The translations under genes were made by a program, and so were the position numbers. Under the pieces are notes generated by a model. The model worked only from the letters and a program-made list of their open reading frames with translations. It was not told the origin of the DNA and searched no databases. Positions 16,058 through 24,060 of a stretch of DNA of 64,000 nt are shown in pieces; position 1 is the stretch's first letter; each line of letters opens with the position of its first letter. This DNA comes from Streptomyces varsoviensis (GTDB lineage Bacteria > Actinomycetota > Actinomycetes > Streptomycetales > Streptomycetaceae), in the NCBI RefSeq assembly GCF_000718635.1, contig NZ_JOBF01000003.1:930001-994000 (forward strand), read 5' to 3'.

Positions 16058-16660
16058 TCAGGAAGCCTGCGACTCCACCGCCCGCCGCCGGTGCCGGGCC
16101 ACCCGCTCGCGGTTGCCGCAGACCTCGCTGGAGCACCAGCGGCGGCGCCGCCCGCGCGAGGTGTCGAGGTAGACCAGCGAACAGGTCTCCCCCTCGCACT
16201 GCCGGAGCTGCCCGCGCGCCACCGGGTCGGTGAGCAGGTCCACCGCGTCCCGCGCTATCCGGCCGAGCAGCGCCCCGCAGTCCGGCGCGCCGACGCCCGT
16301 ACGGACCAGAGTGCCGTCGGGCGCCCGTACGGCCCGTACGACCGGGGGCGCGGTGGAGGCGAGGCCGTTGAGCCGTTCCAGGTCCGGGTCGGCGGCGGCG
16401 CCGGCGATCTCGGCGTGCACGACGCGGTGCAGGAGGGCTCTGGCGGCGTGGAAGCGCCCCAGCCAGCCGCCGTCCACCGCGTCCAGGCCCGTGCCGCCGG
16501 GCACCAGACCGGCCCCGGCGAGCCACGCGCGCAACCGTTCAGGGGTGTCGAGCCGTTCGACCGGCTCCTCGCTGAGCCGCCCGCCGACCGTGGCCACGAG
16601 GTCCAGGCACAGTCGCCCGGCGTCGAAGCGCAGGTCATAGGTAGCCGTAGCCGCCACCAT
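16058..16660 (-). CDS. CGNR zinc finger/ABATE domain protein, probable regulator
   Basis: This 200-residue protein has the two-part architecture of a common actinobacterial family. An N-terminal ABATE-like domain of about 140 residues (DAGRLCLDLVATVGGR near the start) is followed by a C-terminal CGNR zinc finger (about residues 153-195) with CEGETCSLVYLDTSRGRRRR and WCSSEVCGNRERVARHRRR. Four cysteines and the basic CGNR segment suggest zinc-dependent nucleic-acid binding. Members are described as putative stress-related regulators, without a firm role. The ATG at 16660 follows AGGA. No operon partner is apparent: 220 bp separate it from hemD. Confidence 0.9.
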   Translation of the reverse strand: MVAATATYDLRFDAGRLCLDLVATVGGRLSEEPVERLDTPERLRAWLAGAGLVPGGTGLDAVDGGWLGRFHAARALLHRVVHAEIAGAAADPDLERLNGLASTAPPVVRAVRAPDGTLVRTGVGAPDCGALLGRIARDAVDLLTDPVARGQLRQCEGETCSLVYLDTSRGRRRRWCSSEVCGNRERVARHRRRAVESQAS

Positions 16661-16880
16661 GTTCCTGTCACCCTTTCGGTGTGGGGGGATGCACCACCCC
16701 AGAGTGCCCCGCCGCGCCCGCGCCCGGAACCCCCGCCCGTACGGCGGACCACCAGCGACGACTGTCCGGCGCCCCGTCGGGCCGCGCCTCCCCGGTCGGT
16801 CGCCACGCCCCTGATCGGGCCCGGTGCGCCCGGACCGGCGCCGCGGCGGTCGAACCGAACCGCCGGCCGCCGTCGCTCAA

Positions 16881-17735
16881 CTAGCGTGCCCGGCGCGGGA
16901 GTTCGTCGGCCACGAGCTGTACGAGCGGGCCCAGCCGGAAGCGCTCGGGGTGGACGGCGGGCACCTGGCGGTCGGCCAGCGGCCGCGCGGTGACCGGCCC
17001 CACGCACGCCGCCAGCACCTCGCCGCGGAGCGCGGCCGACAGTTCCGCGCCGACGCCGCGGCGCTCGGCGCGGTCGAACAGCCCCGCCACGGCGGGCGCG
17101 CTGGTGAAGGTGACGGCGTGCACGGTACGGGCGACCAGCGCGTCCAGCAGCCGGTCCACGGGCCCGGTGTCGACGGGCGGCAGCCAGCGGTACACCGGCA
17201 CCTCGACCACCTCCGCGCCCGCCGCCCGCAGCGCCCCGGTGAAGTCGGGCAGGGGCGCGCCGTGCAGTTGGACGGCCACCCGCCGCCCCGCGACCCCGTC
17301 CGCCAGCAGCCGTTCGAGAACGCCCTCCGTCGACTCGGACGCGGGCGAGAAGTCCTCCCGCAGCCCGGCGCCGCGGATCGCGCCGCACACCTTCGGCCCG
17401 CGCGCCAGCAGTTCGGCCCCGGCCAGCCGGGCCGTCAGCGCCTCGGCCAGCCCCCACCCCTCGGCCGCCTCCAGCCAGCCGCGGAACCCGATGGCGGTGG
17501 TGGCGACGACGGCATCGACGCCGACATCGACCAACTCCCGCGTAGCGCGGCGCAGTTCGGCATCATCGGCGAGCGGAACGGTACGCATCGTGGGCGCGTG
17601 CACGACCTCGGCCCCGCGCCGCCGCAACAGCGCGATCTGCTCCTCGGCGCGCCGCGCGGCGGTCACCGCGACCGTGAACCCGTCGAGCGGCGCCCCTTCC
17701 CGCCCGCCGGGCCGCCGCCGCTCGCCGTCGTCCAT
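16881..17735 (-). CDS. hemD: Uroporphyrinogen-III synthase-like protein, short form without winged-helix domain
   Basis: The 284-residue protein has the bilobed HemD pattern: GFTVAVTAARRAEEQIALLRRRGAEV at the start, VVATTAIGFRGWLEAA, GRRVAVQLHG near the middle and HAVTFTSAPAVAGLF in the second lobe. The enzyme cyclises hydroxymethylbilane in tetrapyrrole synthesis. The Streptomyces relatives I remember at this locus continue with a C-terminal winged-helix DNA-binding domain of about 90 residues. Here the protein stops right after PLVQLVADELPRRAR, and no such domain appears downstream in any frame I read. Whether it is catalytic or regulatory is uncertain. AGGAG stands seven bases before the ATG, next to an 18-bp duplication. 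Confidence 0.82.
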   Translation of the reverse strand: MDDGERRRPGGREGAPLDGFTVAVTAARRAEEQIALLRRRGAEVVHAPTMRTVPLADDAELRRATRELVDVGVDAVVATTAIGFRGWLEAAEGWGLAEALTARLAGAELLARGPKVCGAIRGAGLREDFSPASESTEGVLERLLADGVAGRRVAVQLHGAPLPDFTGALRAAGAEVVEVPVYRWLPPVDTGPVDRLLDALVARTVHAVTFTSAPAVAGLFDRAERRGVGAELSAALRGEVLAACVGPVTARPLADRQVPAVHPERFRLGPLVQLVADELPRRAR

Positions 17736-17745
17736 GGGTCCACTC

Positions 17746-17781
17746 CTCAGTCCGGTGTTCGGGCTCAGTCCGGTGTTCGGG
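17746..17781. repeat. Perfect 18-bp tandem duplication before hemD
   Basis: CTCAGTCCGGTGTTCGGG occurs twice without interruption, between the lipoprotein stop (17820) and the hemD start. The first copy touches the hemD ribosome binding site. Confidence 0.9.
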
Positions 17782-17819
17782 GCGCTTCCGCGGTGCCTAT
17801 GGGCGCGCCGGTCGCGGCG

Positions 17820-18551
17820 TCACCGCCCCTGAGGGTGATGCTGCCCGCCGCTGCCGGCGTCGAGGTCGAAGTCGCCCACGTACCACCTGCCGTTGATCTT
17901 GTCGGCCTCCACCTTGGCGGAGAAGGTCTTCGGGTCCACGCCCGTCGAGAGGGACAGCATGATCTCCCGCAGCGGCTTCCCATTGACCATGATCTTGCCC
18001 GACGGCACCATCACCTTGTCGCCCTTGGGGTGCGACACCTGGACCGAGACCACCGGGTTGCCGGTCGCGTTCGGCGGGGTGAACGACTTGCTCATGGCGT
18101 TCAGGCCGGCGGCCAGCGCCTTCGTCGTCGCCGGGTCGTCGCACTTCTGCCGGGTGCCGGGCTGCCCCGGCCCCGAGCCCTCGCCCGGCATCACGGAGAC
18201 CAGGCACGCCTTCTTCACGTCCTTCTGGATGACCGCGCCGACCCACGCGGCGACCGCGCCGGAGGGGGTGGACCGACCGGCGGCCCCGGGACCGTCATAT
18301 CCCGAGCCGGTGGTCCCCGAGCCGGTACCGCCGCCCGTCGACCCGCCGGGGTGGTGCGACTGCCCGGCCGGAGGGGCCGAGGGGCCGCCGCTCTGCGAGG
18401 CGGACGCGGATGCCGACGCGGAGGCGGACTTCGCGGAGGAGTCCGAGGCGTTCGAGCACGCCGCCAGGAGCGGCGCCGCCGCCAGCAGCGCGATCGCGGT
18501 CGCCCCGCCCACGGCTCTCTTGCCCCTGTTGCCGGATTCCGTTCGTGCCAT
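17820..18551 (-). CDS. Putative secreted lipoprotein
   Basis: This is a 243-residue exported protein of unknown function. The signal peptide has a charged start (MARTESGNRGKR), a hydrophobic stretch and the lipobox LLAAC, with Cys at about residue 32. A Ser/Ala then Gly/Thr/Ser-rich linker of about 60 residues follows. The folded part, from about residue 100, contains TPSGAVAAWVGAVIQKDVKKACLV and ends with DKINGRWYVGDFDLD, a pattern seen in actinobacterial lipoproteins. AAGGAG precedes the ATG. The gene lies 84 bp before hemD on the same strand and may be co-transcribed with it. Confidence 0.85.
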   Translation of the reverse strand: MARTESGNRGKRAVGGATAIALLAAAPLLAACSNASDSSAKSASASASASASQSGGPSAPPAGQSHHPGGSTGGGTGSGTTGSGYDGPGAAGRSTPSGAVAAWVGAVIQKDVKKACLVSVMPGEGSGPGQPGTRQKCDDPATTKALAAGLNAMSKSFTPPNATGNPVVSVQVSHPKGDKVMVPSGKIMVNGKPLREIMLSLSTGVDPKTFSAKVEADKINGRWYVGDFDLDAGSGGQHHPQGR

Positions 18552-18880
18552 GACTTTCCGCTCCTTAACCGCTGTGGGGGGATGCCCGCCGGGCCCCGTG
18601 CCGTCGGGTGGCTACGACGCAACCGAAACCCGAACGGTTGCACGAAGCACGCGAACACCGGATGGATCGTAGGCGTACCTGCGGACGTTCCACGCAAAAC
18701 TCACTTCCCCTACGGACCCGCGGGCCCCGTACGACCGGCCTGCCGGTCCCGTACAACCGGTCGCCCGGTCACGCCCAGCCGACCTGCCGGGTCCGATACA
18801 GCCGGTCCACCGGCCCCCGCGGCCGGTCCGGGCGGACAATTCCTTGGACAGCGCGTCGGCCGCCGTGCAGGATCGGCGCC
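18552..18880. other. Divergent intergenic region with a 22-bp tandem array
   Basis: No gene is seen between the leftward lipoprotein and the rightward phosphotransferase-like gene. Promoters for both must lie here. The right half is occupied by a degenerate 22-bp tandem repeat. Confidence 0.55.
18726..18835. repeat. Degenerate 22-bp tandem array, five units
   Basis: Units start at 18726, 18748, 18770, 18792 and 18814. The common pattern is CCGTACARCCGGYCTGCCGG. The period is exact although the sequence drifts. It ends 46 bp before the start of the phosphotransferase-like gene, so it occupies its promoter region. Confidence 0.75.
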
Positions 18881-19891
18881 ATGACCGACGCACGACCCTC
18901 CAACGGCACCGCCGACACCGCTGCCACCACCGGAAGCACCAGCGGGACCGGCGAGGCCCCCCTCAGCTCCCGCGCCCAACTCGCCGTGCGCCTCGCGACC
19001 ACCGCGGGGCGGCGGCTCGGGCTGCGGGCGGACGAGCCGCGCGTCCTGCACGACGTGTTCAACGTGCTGGTGCACCTCGCGCCCGACCCCGTCGTGGTGC
19101 GCGTACCGACGCTGGCGCTGGCCTCCGTCACCGAGCAGGCGGCCAAGCAGCGCCACGAACTCGCCGTGGCGGGCTGGCTCGCCGACCGCGGGGCGCCCGT
19201 GGTGCGGCCCAGCCCCCTGGTGCCCCGGGAGCCGGTGGAGATCGAGGGGAAGTCGCTGACGTTCTGGGAGTTCGTCAGCGAGGTGGACACCCTGGGCGAG
19301 CCGAGCGAGGCCGACCCCGGGCGGCTGGAGGAGCACTTCGCCGAACAGACCGGCTGGACGGCCGAGCTGCACGCCCTGCTGGCCGAGTACCCTGGCGAGC
19401 TTCCGGTGCTGTCCCCGCTGGTGCCCGCGCTCGCCGAGCCGCTGGCCCAGTTGCGCGAACGGCCCCAGACGCTGACCCCGGCGGACCTGGGCCGGGCCGA
19501 GCGCGAGTACCAGGTGCTGGAGACGGTCGTACGCGACCTGCCGGCCCATTTTCCTGGCGCACGGCTGCGGACGTTGCACGGTGACGCGCCGTTCTACAAC
19601 GTATTGCGCACCGCCGAGGGCTATTTGTTCAACGATTTCGAGGACGTCACGCGGGGCCCCGCCGAGTGGGACCTGACGCTGGTCGGCCCGCGGGGCATCG
19701 CGGAGTACGAGCGGGTGAGCGGCGCGCGCGTCGACCCCGCCCTGCTCACGTTCATGGAGGGGGCGCGGCTGCTCCAGATCGTGGGCGCGCTGGCGATCGT
19801 TCCACAATTGCCGGAACTGGGACCGATGCTGGAGCCGTCGATCGCGCAGTGGCGGGCGCGCGCCGAACTGACGCTGCCGGGCGCGGAGTAG
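18881..19891 (+). CDS. Aminoglycoside phosphotransferase (APH) family protein
   Basis: This 336-residue protein has an APH/choline-kinase-like catalytic core. The loop LHGDAPFYNVL (Brenner-type motif, catalytic Asp) and the metal-binding FNDFEDVTRGPAEWDL lie at about residues 229-262. Upstream are VRVPT (possible nucleotide Lys replaced by Arg/Val) and SLTFWEFVSEVD, the hinge-like region. Family members phosphorylate small molecules such as aminoglycosides, choline or sugars, and many Streptomyces members have no known substrate. The ATG at 18881 follows AGGA; upstream in-frame sequence consists of intergenic repeats and is rejected. A drug-resistance role should not be assumed. Confidence 0.85.
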   Translation: MTDARPSNGTADTAATTGSTSGTGEAPLSSRAQLAVRLATTAGRRLGLRADEPRVLHDVFNVLVHLAPDPVVVRVPTLALASVTEQAAKQRHELAVAGWLADRGAPVVRPSPLVPREPVEIEGKSLTFWEFVSEVDTLGEPSEADPGRLEEHFAEQTGWTAELHALLAEYPGELPVLSPLVPALAEPLAQLRERPQTLTPADLGRAEREYQVLETVVRDLPAHFPGARLRTLHGDAPFYNVLRTAEGYLFNDFEDVTRGPAEWDLTLVGPRGIAEYERVSGARVDPALLTFMEGARLLQIVGALAIVPQLPELGPMLEPSIAQWRARAELTLPGAE

Positions 19892-19917
19892 CCCCGGGCG
19901 GGGCGCGGGGGCGGGGG

Positions 19918-19948
19918 TTGACTTGAACCGCGGTTCAAGTTTGATGCT
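19918..19948 (+). promoter_or_regulatory. MerR-type promoter: palindrome within a 19-bp spacer
   Basis: A -35 box TTGACT (19918-19923) and a -10-like GATGCT (19943-19948) are 19 bp apart. The spacer is filled by the palindrome CTTGAACCGCGGTTCAAG, which extends to a perfect 20-bp palindrome at 19921-19940. Long spacers with a central dyad are the hallmark of MerR-family promoters, which the regulator untwists. Transcription would start at about 19955, the A of the ATG. Confidence 0.75.
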
Positions 19949-19954
19949 GGCCGC

Positions 19955-20662
19955 ATGACTTCTTCGAACGCCGCCCCGCGGAACCCCTCCCCCGGCTCCC
20001 CCAGCTCTCTCGGGTTCCCCGACTTCACCCGCCCCGACGCCGGTACGGCCCTGGTCAGCGAGTGGCTGACCGGCACCCCCGAGCGCTCGCGCGCCGCCGC
20101 CGACGCGGTGCTCGACCAGTGGCAGGGGCAGAGCGACCTGCCCGAGGCGCTGCTCTCGCTCTCCGCCTTCGTCGCGGCCGACGGGGACAGCGTCCTCTAC
20201 TACGCCCAGTGGACCAGCGACGACGCCCACCGCGCGTACGTCAAGGTGCACCGGCCCGTCATGATCGACCGCATCGACGCGGAGATCCCGGGCATCGAAC
20301 GCCCCGGACTCACCCGCTACCGCTACTACCGCAGCATCGTCGCCGACCGTACGCGGCCCTCCGCCGTACTGATCGCCGTGCGCCTTGAGGCGGACAGCGA
20401 GCAACTGCGGCGGGAGTGGATCGACTCCATCGCCGCCACGCCCGCCGGGGACGAGCCTGCGGGCCTGGTCGCCGGCCACTTCCACCTCGCCGAGGACGGC
20501 CGCGGCATCCTCAACCTCGCCGAGTGGACGGACATCCAGTCGCACATCGACTGGCTCGACTCGACGACCGGGCAGAACTGGCGGAACACCCTGGACCGGC
20601 CCGGCATCCACTTCCGCGACTTCAAGCGCTACCACCCCCACCGCAGCCTGAAGGTGGGCTGA
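19955..20662 (+). CDS. Two-domain antibiotic biosynthesis monooxygenase (ABM) family protein
   Basis: This 235-residue protein is made of two related ferredoxin-like ABM domains. The first (about residues 30-115) has DLPEALLSLSAFVAADGDSVL followed by YYAQWTSDDAHRAYV. The second (about residues 130-235) has GLVAGHFHLAEDGRGILNL followed by AEWTDIQSHIDWL. The family includes quinone-forming monooxygenases and haem-degrading enzymes, as well as proteins of unknown role. No Shine-Dalgarno sequence precedes the ATG, and the predicted promoter would start transcription on it, so the mRNA is probably leaderless. The MerR-type operator suggests induction by a small molecule or redox stress. No MerR gene is adjacent. 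Confidence 0.88.
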   Translation: MTSSNAAPRNPSPGSPSSLGFPDFTRPDAGTALVSEWLTGTPERSRAAADAVLDQWQGQSDLPEALLSLSAFVAADGDSVLYYAQWTSDDAHRAYVKVHRPVMIDRIDAEIPGIERPGLTRYRYYRSIVADRTRPSAVLIAVRLEADSEQLRREWIDSIAATPAGDEPAGLVAGHFHLAEDGRGILNLAEWTDIQSHIDWLDSTTGQNWRNTLDRPGIHFRDFKRYHPHRSLKVG

Positions 20663-20668
20663 TCACCT

Positions 20669-20773
20669 GTGCCACTCGCCCATCCGGGCGCGTACGGAAC
20701 GGGGCGGAGGGGAGCCGCACGGGGGTCGGCTGTTCTCCGCCGCACGCGAGCGCCGCGGGCGGGCGAGTGGCAC
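20669..20773. repeat. 13-bp inverted repeat in convergent gap
   Basis: GTGCCACTCGCCC (20669-20681) is the exact reverse complement of GGGCGAGTGGCAC (20761-20773). The arms bracket 79 bp between two convergent genes and may form a terminator-like structure. Confidence 0.5.
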
Positions 20774-20799
20774 GGGGCGGGAAGCCCCGTTCGGTCCGT

Positions 20800-22017
20800 T
20801 CAGTCCGTACGGGCCCGCTGCCGGCGCCGGAAGCCCACCGCGCCGCCGACGGCCGCGAGGGCCGCGATGCCCGCGCCGGCCCCCGCCAGCAGCAGCCCGC
20901 CGCCGGGCCCGCCGCCCGCGCCCTCCGCCTGGGTGACGAGGACGTGCCCGGTCTTCTTCACACGGCCGTGGTGGCTGACGACGGTGACGGGGTAGCTGCC
21001 GGGCGACAGGTCGTCGCGGATGCGGGCCGGGCCGTAGAAGCGCGGATCGTCGCCGTCGGCGGCCTTGCTGTCGTCGCGCCGCAGCGGTACGGGCGCGTCG
21101 AACGCCGCCGAGGTCGCGGTCAGCCGCTCCTCCTCCCCCGCGTCGGGGTCCACGTCGCTCCACAGGACCTTGACCGTGCCGCCCGCCTCGACTCGGAAGC
21201 GGCCCGTGGTGGCGGCCTCCGGCCGGCTGGTGCGGTCGAAGAAGGCGGGGCCGTGCCCCTTGCCGACGTAGTCGCTGTCGCCGGGGCGAGCCGCGCGGAC
21301 CGTGAACCGCCGCACGGCGATGCGCCGCCCGTCGGGCCCGGTCAGTTCGGCGTCGTACGTGCCGTCCGGGACGTCCGGGGGGAGTTGCGGGGCCGCGGTG
21401 AACATGCGCGGGTTGTTCCAGTCCAGGCCGCCCGTGTCGTGCCGCAGCACAACCGGCGCGCGGAAGGCTCGGGACCGCACGGTGAAGGAGGTGCCCTTCT
21501 CGCCCGGGTAGAGGTCGTCGAAGGAGAGCCCCACACGCTCCCCGGGCCGGGCTCCGGCCCGGTCCGCCGTGACCCTGAACTCGGGGCGCTTGGCGGCGAC
21601 CGTCCGCACCCGCCCATGGCCGACCACGCGGCCGTCGACCTCGACGCGCACAGGGTGCCGGCCGGCCTTGGCGGTGAGGGAGACGGCCTGATGGGCGGCG
21701 TACCGCGGCCGGCCGCCCTCGACGGCGAGCGAGAGCCGCACGGGCCGCGCGAAGACCGGAGAGACGACGGTGACCGCCCGCGCACCCGCACCCCCCGCGA
21801 CCCCCGTCACGGCGATGTCGACGATCTCCCCCGGCCGCGCTTCGAAGGCCCCGTTGACCTCGACACGCACGGTGTGGTGGGAGGGCTTCGCATACCGGGA
21901 CGCCGCATGGGCCTCCGCGACCCCGTCGGCGGCACCCCATCCCAGAACCCCCGCACACACCACGACCACCGCCGCCCGCGCCCGCTTCGTCTGGCCCATG
22001 CGATCCATCCGACTCAC
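20800..22017 (-). CDS. Secreted, membrane-anchored cell-surface protein of unknown function
   Basis: The 405-residue protein has an N-terminal signal peptide (AAVVVVCAGVLGWGAADGVAEAHA, cleaved after AHA). The extracellular part of about 310 residues contains three or four repeats of a beta-sandwich-like pattern, each with a phrase such as RPGEIVDIAVTG, RPGERVGLSFDD or EAGGTVKVLWSD, then SPVFARPVRL, SRAFRAPVVLRH or SAAFDAPVPLRR. A C-terminal transmembrane helix (GGGLLLAGAGAGIAALAAVGG) is followed by RRRQRAR. There is no sortase motif. The start may be the GTG at 22017 or ATGs three or six codons inside. The repeated units suggest a binding or structural surface protein. Confidence 0.82.
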   Translation of the reverse strand: MSRMDRMGQTKRARAAVVVVCAGVLGWGAADGVAEAHAASRYAKPSHHTVRVEVNGAFEARPGEIVDIAVTGVAGGAGARAVTVVSPVFARPVRLSLAVEGGRPRYAAHQAVSLTAKAGRHPVRVEVDGRVVGHGRVRTVAAKRPEFRVTADRAGARPGERVGLSFDDLYPGEKGTSFTVRSRAFRAPVVLRHDTGGLDWNNPRMFTAAPQLPPDVPDGTYDAELTGPDGRRIAVRRFTVRAARPGDSDYVGKGHGPAFFDRTSRPEAATTGRFRVEAGGTVKVLWSDVDPDAGEEERLTATSAAFDAPVPLRRDDSKAADGDDPRFYGPARIRDDLSPGSYPVTVVSHHGRVKKTGHVLVTQAEGAGGGPGGGLLLAGAGAGIAALAAVGGAVGFRRRQRARTD

Positions 22018-22237
22018 AGCGTCACCCCACTCCTGGAGGAAGAGGCCGATAACCTCCGCCTGGTTCCCACCCCCGACCGAAAGACGACAAAGGCCCCACG
22101 CGAGAAAGGGGAGTCAGCAGCAATCGCATCATGTTCCGAAGCGGCCGGAAATCCACCCGCCCTCTTGACCGCCCTGCCATCGGTCGGCCAGCGTCGGCGC
22201 GCAACATGGCGCAACTTTCTGGACGCAGGAGGCAGTC

Positions 22238-22489
22238 ATGGCCCTACGTTTCATCGGAATCGACCCGGAGACCGGAGACGGCAACTGCCCTGCCGTATAG
22301 GTCGATGAGACAACCGCGGGCGCGCCGGAACTGATCGTCCAGGGCTGGCTGGCCGACGAGGGGACACAGACCGAGTGCGCCAAGAACAGCCCGAAGCCCG
22401 ACACCGAGGCGGTCATCCGGCTCCCCGCCCGCATGGTGCCGCTGATCAGGAAGGCGTGCGATGCCGCAGAACGTTCCCAGCTTCGCTGA
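22238..22489 (+). pseudogene. Small hypothetical gene interrupted by an in-frame TAG
   Basis: A perfect AGGAGG ribosome site precedes the ATG at 22238. The frame reads MALRFIGIDPETGDGNCPAV, then TAG at 22298-22300, and continues in frame for 62 more codons (VDETTAGAPELIVQGWLADE, then a stretch ending IRLPARMVPLIRKACDAAERSQLR) to TGA at 22489. Both halves have normal codon bias and resemble a small Streptomyces protein I remember, in which Trp (TGG) stands at the stop position. One base change would give TAG. The 3' end overlaps the DUF6879 gene by 29 bp. So this is a broken gene at the head of a DUF6879-XRE cluster, unless the stop is read through or is a sequencing error. Confidence 0.75.
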
Positions 22490-22985
22490 GCTGCTGAAAG
22501 GCGCACAGCACTCTGCCGTGCACCTGGAGATGCGCGATGTCTACGACGTCGAGAACGAGCGCGAACCGTTCGCTCGGTGGCGCGCCGGCCACCGCCTGAA
22601 CGAGGCGGACCGGTCGTCGTGGTGGCGCCCGTGGCTCGACCTGGTCGCGGAGACGGTGGGGCGCGGCGTCGTCATGCGTCGAGCTCGCATCGTGTCCGAA
22701 CCGGTCTCCGACTACATCAAGTACGAGCACAGCGGCACGTTCACGAACATCGCGGCGGGTGAGCTGGTCCGGTGGCTTCCCCGGGCGAACGCCTCCGACC
22801 TCGCCGTGCCCGGCAACGACTTCTGGCTCATCGACCAGCGGGCCGTGCGCTTCAACGTCTTCACCGGCAGCGGAGACGTAGCCGCGCCGCAGTACACCGA
22901 GGACCCTCGGGTGGCCAAGCTGTGCGGCGACGCGTTCGAGGCCGTATGGGAGCGGGCCGTCCCGCACGAGGAGTACAAGATCTGA
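22461..22985 (+). CDS. DUF6879 family protein
   Basis: This 174-residue soluble protein is of a family commonly found beside XRE/DUF5753 regulators in Streptomyces. Recognisable blocks are FAELLKGAQHSAVHLEMRD at the start, ARWRAGHRL, RARIVSEPVSDYIKYEHSGT in the centre and WLIDQRAVRFN near residue 120. The biochemical role is unknown. It overlaps the preceding interrupted gene by 29 bp and is followed by the regulator gene after 28 bp, so all three look like one transcription unit. The family often co-occurs with DUF397 proteins, but none is present here. Confidence 0.85.
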   Translation: MPQNVPSFAELLKGAQHSAVHLEMRDVYDVENEREPFARWRAGHRLNEADRSSWWRPWLDLVAETVGRGVVMRRARIVSEPVSDYIKYEHSGTFTNIAAGELVRWLPRANASDLAVPGNDFWLIDQRAVRFNVFTGSGDVAAPQYTEDPRVAKLCGDAFEAVWERAVPHEEYKI

Positions 22986-23013
22986 CCCGCCGCCGCACAG
23001 GACACCTGGCTCG

Positions 23014-23862
23014 ATGAACGTCTCACCGTCGTCCGCCGCCCAAGCGGCCCGCGAAGCCGTCGCGGCCCGCCTGACCGACCTGCGCAAAACCGCAGGACTC
23101 AAGGCATACGAAGTAGCGGCCCGGTGCGGCTGGCACAAGTCGAAAGTGTCCCGGCTGGAGAACGCCGTCACGCTGCCCGAGGCCGCCGATATCCGGGCGT
23201 ACCTGAAGGCGTGCGGCGCACAGGAGCATGAGGCCGAACTCATCGACCGGATCCGCAACGCCGATCAACTGTATGTGGACTGGAAGCGATTGCACGGTAC
23301 GGGCATACGGCGCATTCACGAGTCGACGGTGCCGCTGTACCAGCGCACGCGTCTGTTCCGGGTCTACTGCTCGAACGTCGTCCCCGGTCTGCTCCAGACG
23401 CATGGCTACGCCCAGGCGCTCCTGAGCACGATCAGCGACTTCCAGGGCACGCCCAACGACGCCTCGGAGGCCGCGACGGCCCGGTTGGACCGGTCGCGGG
23501 TCATCTACGAGGGCGGCCACCGGTTCGTGCTCCTGGTGGAGGAGGCGGTTCTGCGCTACCGCTTCGGCGACAGGGCCGTCATGGCGGGGCAGCTCGGTTC
23601 GCTCCTGGAGGTCATGTCACTGCCGTCTGTGGCCTTCGGTGTCATCCCGTCCACCGCGGCGCGGAGCATGTGGCCACTCGAAACGTTCATGGTCTTCGAC
23701 GAGGGCCGGGTGCAGGTGGAAACGCTGTCAGCGGAGATCAGCATCACCAGCGAAACGGAGATCGCCGTCTACGCGAAGGCTTTCGCCGCGCTTCAGCGGC
23801 TGGCCGTATTCGGGCACGATGCTCGGGCGCTCATCACGGATGCGATCAACATTCTCGGGTGA
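23014..23862 (+). CDS. XRE-family helix-turn-helix regulator with DUF5753
   Basis: This 282-residue protein has an N-terminal HTH of the XRE type (about residues 20-75: LRKTAGLKAYEVAARCGWHK, then SKVSRLENAVTLPEAADI). The C-terminal DUF5753 domain, about residues 100-275, has the phrase RVYCSNVVPGLLQTHGYAQAL. Such proteins are abundant in Streptomyces and usually sit next to a small DUF397 gene; some control development or antibiotic production. Here DUF397 is absent and the upstream partner is DUF6879. Codon usage is a little less extreme than in the core genes around it, fitting acquired DNA. Confidence 0.92.
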   Translation: MNVSPSSAAQAAREAVAARLTDLRKTAGLKAYEVAARCGWHKSKVSRLENAVTLPEAADIRAYLKACGAQEHEAELIDRIRNADQLYVDWKRLHGTGIRRIHESTVPLYQRTRLFRVYCSNVVPGLLQTHGYAQALLSTISDFQGTPNDASEAATARLDRSRVIYEGGHRFVLLVEEAVLRYRFGDRAVMAGQLGSLLEVMSLPSVAFGVIPSTAARSMWPLETFMVFDEGRVQVETLSAEISITSETEIAVYAKAFAALQRLAVFGHDARALITDAINILG

Positions 23863-23887
23863 AACCCCGCAACTTCGTAGAACTTCC

Positions 23888-23917
23888 TTGAGGCCCGGCT
23901 TCCGCCGTCTTTAACGT
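23888..23917 (+). promoter_or_regulatory. Candidate promoter upstream of the SAH-hydrolase-like gene
   Basis: TTGAGG (23888-23893) and TAACGT (23912-23917) are 18 bp apart in an A/T-richer stretch. A start near 23924 would give a leader of about 137 bases. Confidence 0.35.
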
Positions 23918-24060
23918 CCTTCATATGGCAACCGCCGACCGGATCCGGTGTGACCGCCCTCCCTGAACGGGGAGCACAACGCCCCCGGTCACCTGCCGCA
24001 CCCGGCCCCTCGGAGAGCGACCGAAGCACCGAACATCCCTGCCTTCGCCAGGAGACGCAT

